A stretch of 7,593 nucleotides of DNA from Ignavibacteria bacterium. Lineage in GTDB: Bacteria; Bacteroidota; Ignavibacteria; Tepidaquicellales; OLB5. The stretch is taken from NCBI GenBank assembly GCA_027492415.1, contig JAPUEV010000282.1, positions 1 through 7,593 on the forward strand, in the 5' to 3' direction. Under the pieces are notes generated by a model. That model was not told where the DNA came from. It saw only the letters and a program-made list of their open reading frames with translations, and did no database searches. A program made the position numbers and the translations under genes. Below, piece after piece: positions 4,529 to 7,593 of this stretch (its first letter is position 1; each line of letters opens with the position of its first letter).

Positions 4529-5827
4529 TTGAAGAAAGTATTAATAATATCATACTACTTTCCGCCAATGGGTATGGGTGGTGTTCAGCGGACTGCAAAA
4601 TTTGCCAAATACCTCAGCCTGTATGACTGGCAGCCTTATGTGCTTACAGTAACTCCAAAACTATACCTGGCAAGTGATTACTGTCTGCTTCATGAAGTAG
4701 AAAAAGCCGGCGTTAAAATTTACCGTACCGGTTCAGGTGAGCTTGAAGAGAACGGGCATAAAGTTGTAAAATTTAAAAATGATTCAAACCGCAAATTATT
4801 AAGCAACCTCTCACAGACCTTCCTTATACCTGACTCCAAAATATTCTGGAAATCACCGGCATTAGAACTTGCATCAAAAGTCATTACTGAAAATAATATT
4901 GATATGCTTTTTGCAACAGCGCCGCCTTACACTGATTTTTTAATAGCATGTGAGCTTAAAGAGAAATTCGGCTTGCCATTGGTGCTTGATTACAGGGATT
5001 CATGGATTGACTGTCCCAATAATTTTTACCCTACCCCGTTACACAAAGCAAAACATAAAAAACTTGAAACAGGTGCTTTGGAATGTGCTGATAAAGTTGT
5101 TACTATAAATGACAGGATAAAAGAGCTCATTCATTTGCGCTACCCGTTTGTAAGCGATGAAAAGGTTTCGGTAATTCCCCAGGGATTTGACCCGGAAGAT
5201 TTTTCTGTGAATGGAAATGAGAAACCCTCTTCAAACGGTAAAAACAGGAAGATGCGAATATCATATTCAGGAAGCTTTCTTAACTATTACACACCAAAAC
5301 ATTTTATTGACGGCTTAAAGCTTGCCACGGAAAAGCTGCCCGAATTAAAAAGTAACATCGAAGCATGTTTCATAGGTACTTTCCCCGAAGAGTATAAAGA
5401 GTATATAAAACAGCAGGGGCTTAATGAAGCAGTCAATATAGTTGGTTACGTAGAGCACTCAGTTTGCACCAAATACCTGGCAGAAAGTGACGTACTGTGG
5501 ATGATGATAAACAAAAGCGAGCGCTCTGACCTGCACTCAACCGGCAAGCTTTATGAATATTTCGGCGCGAATAAGCCTATACTTGCATGTGTACCTGAAG
5601 GCGTTGCCCGCAGGTCACTTGATATGCACGGCGCTGTGATCTTAACCGGTCCAGATGATGTAAATGCAATAAGAGATGCAATTCTTAATTTTTACGAAAA
5701 GTTTAAAGCAGGTAAAATGCCTGTTCCTAATGATTCAGTTACCGGAATGTATAACCGCAAGCGGCTTGCAGGCAAGCTTGCAAATGAATTTGACGCTTTG
5801 GTTAAGATGGAAGAGGTTAAGGCTTAA
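4529..5827 (+). CDS. Family-4 (GT-B) glycosyltransferase
   Basis: It probably transfers a sugar from a nucleotide donor to a lipid-linked or surface glycan at the cytoplasmic face of the membrane; donor and acceptor cannot be read from sequence. The 432 residues show the GT-B layout. The N-domain has KKVLIISYYFPPMGMGGVQRTAKFAKYL at 2-29, TAPPYTDFLIA at 130-140 and LDYRDSW at 153-159. The C-domain has VIPQGFDPEDF at 215-225, ISYSGSF at 244-250, VGYVEH at 305-310 and the donor-site block STGKLYEYFGANKPILA at 337-353. In the usual GT4 EX7E motif only the second Glu (E343) is kept; the first position is L335, as in subfamilies with a GKLYEY loop. The start is TTG: it preserves the first beta strand, whereas the next in-frame ATG would cut into the FPP motif. 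No Shine-Dalgarno is visible. Its TAA directly touches the ATG of purD, so the two are surely co-transcribed and probably translationally coupled. Confidence 0.92.
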   Translation: MKKVLIISYYFPPMGMGGVQRTAKFAKYLSLYDWQPYVLTVTPKLYLASDYCLLHEVEKAGVKIYRTGSGELEENGHKVVKFKNDSNRKLLSNLSQTFLIPDSKIFWKSPALELASKVITENNIDMLFATAPPYTDFLIACELKEKFGLPLVLDYRDSWIDCPNNFYPTPLHKAKHKKLETGALECADKVVTINDRIKELIHLRYPFVSDEKVSVIPQGFDPEDFSVNGNEKPSSNGKNRKMRISYSGSFLNYYTPKHFIDGLKLATEKLPELKSNIEACFIGTFPEEYKEYIKQQGLNEAVNIVGYVEHSVCTKYLAESDVLWMMINKSERSDLHSTGKLYEYFGANKPILACVPEGVARRSLDMHGAVILTGPDDVNAIRDAILNFYEKFKAGKMPVPNDSVTGMYNRKRLAGKLANEFDALVKMEEVKA

Positions 5828-7102
5828 ATGAAAGTACTTGTGATAGGCTCGGGCGGCAGGGAGCATGCAATTGTTTGGAAGCTGAAACAAAGTCCTAAGG
5901 TTACCGAAATATACTGCGCCCCCGGCAATGCGGGAATAAATGAAATAGCTATTGGAGTTGATATCAAAGCGGATGATATAAACACTTTGCTGAAGTTTGT
6001 AAAGGATAATAATATTGAGCTCACTGTTGTCGGACCCGAAGTGCCGCTTGAAAAAGGAATCGTGGATCTGTTTACCGATAACGGTTTGCTGATTTTCGGA
6101 CCGCAAAAAAGCGCTGCAAAGCTTGAGCACAGCAAGATATTTGCCAAAGATTTCATGAAGCGAAATAACATTCCAACCGCAGCTTATGAAACATTCAGCT
6201 TTAATGAAAAAGAAAAAGTATTATCATGCCTTGAAGAAGCAAAGCTGCCTATAGTAATAAAAGCTGATGGACTTGCAGCAGGAAAAGGCGTAATTATCTG
6301 TAATACTTTTGAAGAAATAAAAGAAGCGGTAAATGAGCTGTTTACCGATAAAGTATTCGGTTCAGCCGGTGAAAATATTGTTGTTGAAGAGTACCTTGAA
6401 GGCACAGAAGCATCTGTATTTGCAGTTTGTGACGGAACAGATTACATAGTGCTTCCGGCATCACAGGATCATAAAAAAATTGGAGATGGTGAAACAGGCA
6501 AGAATACCGGCGGTATGGGCGCATATGCGCCGGCTGATAAAGCTGTTACTCCTGATATTATGGAAAAAATTAAAAGCAGAGTTATAGAGCCGGTTTTAAA
6601 GTATATGAAAAGTGAAGGAAATGAATTTAAAGGATGTTTATATTGCGGTCTTATGATAAATAAAAACGGCGACCCGTATGTTATTGAATTCAATACAAGA
6701 TTTGGTGACCCGGAAACACAGGTAGTTATGCCCAAGATAACCAGTGACCTTGCAGAAATGTTCACAGCATCAGCTGAAGGCAGAATTAAAAATTATAACC
6801 TTGAATTGAACAGCAACTATTACTGCACGGTTGTACTGGCATCAAATGGATATCCCGATAAGTTTGAAACAGGTAAAGAAATAACCGGACTTGATAAATT
6901 AACCGGTAACGAAATAGTGTTTCATGCAGGGACAAAAGTAACCGGCGGTAAAATAGTTTCAACAGGAGGCAGAGTCCTTAATGCTGTTGGTACTTCACAG
7001 AAAGATCTTAAGGAAGCGATAGGTAATACTTATACAATTGCTGAAAAAATTAATTTTGAAAATAAATATTACAGAAATGATATAGGCCAAAAAGGCTTAT
7101 AA
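5828..7102 (+). CDS. purD: Phosphoribosylamine--glycine ligase (GAR synthetase)
   Basis: This cytoplasmic enzyme catalyses the second step of de novo purine synthesis, joining 5-phosphoribosylamine and glycine with ATP to make glycinamide ribonucleotide. The 424 residues are full length for bacterial PurD. In order: GSGGREHA (7-14), PGNAG (32-36) and VGPEVPL (68-74) in the N-domain; the ATP-grasp loop KADGLAAGKGV (145-155); and VVEEYLEGTEAS (185-196). Next come the PurD hallmark QDHKKIGDGETGKNTGGMGAYAP (213-235) and the metal-binding signature EFNTRFGDPETQ (287-298; E287 and N289 expected ligands). GGRVL (380-384) and YRNDIGQKGL (415-424) close the C-terminal domain. No key residue is missing. 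The ATG abuts the stop of the glycosyltransferase (TAAATG), and the epimerase starts 14 bases downstream. A pur gene placed between two glycan genes is unusual, and no other pur gene is in view. Confidence 0.98.
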   Translation: MKVLVIGSGGREHAIVWKLKQSPKVTEIYCAPGNAGINEIAIGVDIKADDINTLLKFVKDNNIELTVVGPEVPLEKGIVDLFTDNGLLIFGPQKSAAKLEHSKIFAKDFMKRNNIPTAAYETFSFNEKEKVLSCLEEAKLPIVIKADGLAAGKGVIICNTFEEIKEAVNELFTDKVFGSAGENIVVEEYLEGTEASVFAVCDGTDYIVLPASQDHKKIGDGETGKNTGGMGAYAPADKAVTPDIMEKIKSRVIEPVLKYMKSEGNEFKGCLYCGLMINKNGDPYVIEFNTRFGDPETQVVMPKITSDLAEMFTASAEGRIKNYNLELNSNYYCTVVLASNGYPDKFETGKEITGLDKLTGNEIVFHAGTKVTGGKIVSTGGRVLNAVGTSQKDLKEAIGNTYTIAEKINFENKYYRNDIGQKGL

Positions 7103-7116
7103 CTGGAAAATATAAA

Positions 7117-7593
7117 ATGAATATATTAGTAACCGGCGGAGCCGGCTTCATAGGCTCTAACATTGTTGATGCTTACATTGATAAAGGACATAACGTTGTA
7201 ATTATTGATAACATGTCAACAGGTGTTAAAGAATATATAAACCCTAAGGCAAAATTCTACCAAATGGATATCTGCGATAATAATATCTCACAGGTATTCA
7301 AAGAAAATAAAATTGATATCGTTAATCATCACGCTGCACAGATAGACCTCAGGAAATCAGTTGAGGACCCGAAATTTGATATCAACGTTAACATTGCAGG
7401 TTCTGTGAACCTGCTTGAAAACGCAAGAACAAACGGGGTAAAGAAGTTCATTTTTGCATCAACAGGCGGAGCTATTTACGGAGAGCATGATTATTTCCCT
7501 GCTGATGAAGAGCACCCAACAAAACCCTCTGCACCGTACGGCATAAATAAAAATTGTGTAGAAAAATATTTGTACTATTATAATTTAGTGTAC
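7117..7593 (+). CDS. GalE-like NAD-dependent sugar-nucleotide epimerase/dehydratase, 5' part
   Basis: This extended short-chain dehydrogenase/reductase probably acts on a UDP-sugar (UDP-glucose 4-epimerase or a related enzyme), supplying a donor for surface glycans. The first 159 residues are visible and the frame is open at the right edge. The Rossmann motif GxxGxxG is at 7-13 (GGAGFIG), and D31 follows the second strand as expected for NAD rather than NADP. D51-I52 should contact adenine. NHHAAQ is at 70-75, the STGGAIYG strand at 115-122 supplies the catalytic Ser/Thr, and Y141-GIN-K145 is the YxxxK catalytic pair. The STGGAIYGE form is common in the GalE/WbpP-like branch, but substrate specificity needs the missing C-terminal half, so no gene symbol is given. 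The ATG follows purD by 14 bases, with only a weak GGAAAA ahead of it. It fits with the glycosyltransferase two genes upstream. Confidence 0.93.
   Translation, partial: MNILVTGGAGFIGSNIVDAYIDKGHNVVIIDNMSTGVKEYINPKAKFYQMDICDNNISQVFKENKIDIVNHHAAQIDLRKSVEDPKFDINVNIAGSVNLLENARTNGVKKFIFASTGGAIYGEHDYFPADEEHPTKPSAPYGINKNCVEKYLYYYNLVY

Noticed and set aside
5735..6171. Two minus-strand frames (5735-6130 and 5824-6171) opposite the glycosyltransferase/purD junction
   Set aside because: They are shadows of two confidently identified genes, with no family resemblance of their own.

Overview
The window looks like chromosomal DNA of a free-living, AT-rich member of the Bacteroidota/Chlorobi group, most likely an Ignavibacteria-like lineage. 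The main reason is the protein at 1587-2942. It ends in a type IX secretion (T9SS) sorting domain of the NYPNPFNPSTTI...SGIYYY...KKMVLVK type, which is characteristic of that group. This assignment is inferred from one protein family; there is no rRNA in the window.

Layout. (i) 1-866, plus strand: the last 287 codons of glycyl-tRNA synthetase, followed by a rho-independent terminator at 910-940. (ii) 908-3552, minus strand: three genes. These are a four-helix membrane protein of unknown function (908-1471), a T9SS-exported six-repeat beta-propeller protein (1587-2942) and a small exported protein with a tandem-repeat tail (3115-3552). The latter two have strong Shine-Dalgarno sequences, and the hairpins at 1531-1558 and 2985-3033 are positioned to end each transcript separately. 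(iii) 3553-4528: a 976-base stretch with no convincing gene. It holds a predicted promoter for the small exported gene, a perfect 16-base palindrome with further half-sites, a strong plus-strand terminator with no gene in front of it, and two copies of a short dispersed-type repeat. (iv) 4529-7593, plus strand: a tightly packed run of a family-4 glycosyltransferase (TTG start), purD (stop and start codons abut, TAAATG) and a GalE-like sugar-nucleotide epimerase that runs off the right edge.

Working together: the glycosyltransferase and epimerase fit cell-surface polysaccharide synthesis. purD is a purine housekeeping gene that seems to be embedded in that transcription unit. The minus-strand pair supplies exported proteins, one of them through T9SS. 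Nothing here amounts to a clearly new multi-gene system. The best leads are the orphan terminator with a possible small RNA before it, the ATGACA/TGTCAT palindrome cluster, the repeat pair, and the uncharacterised membrane protein whose last codons double as the glyS terminator.
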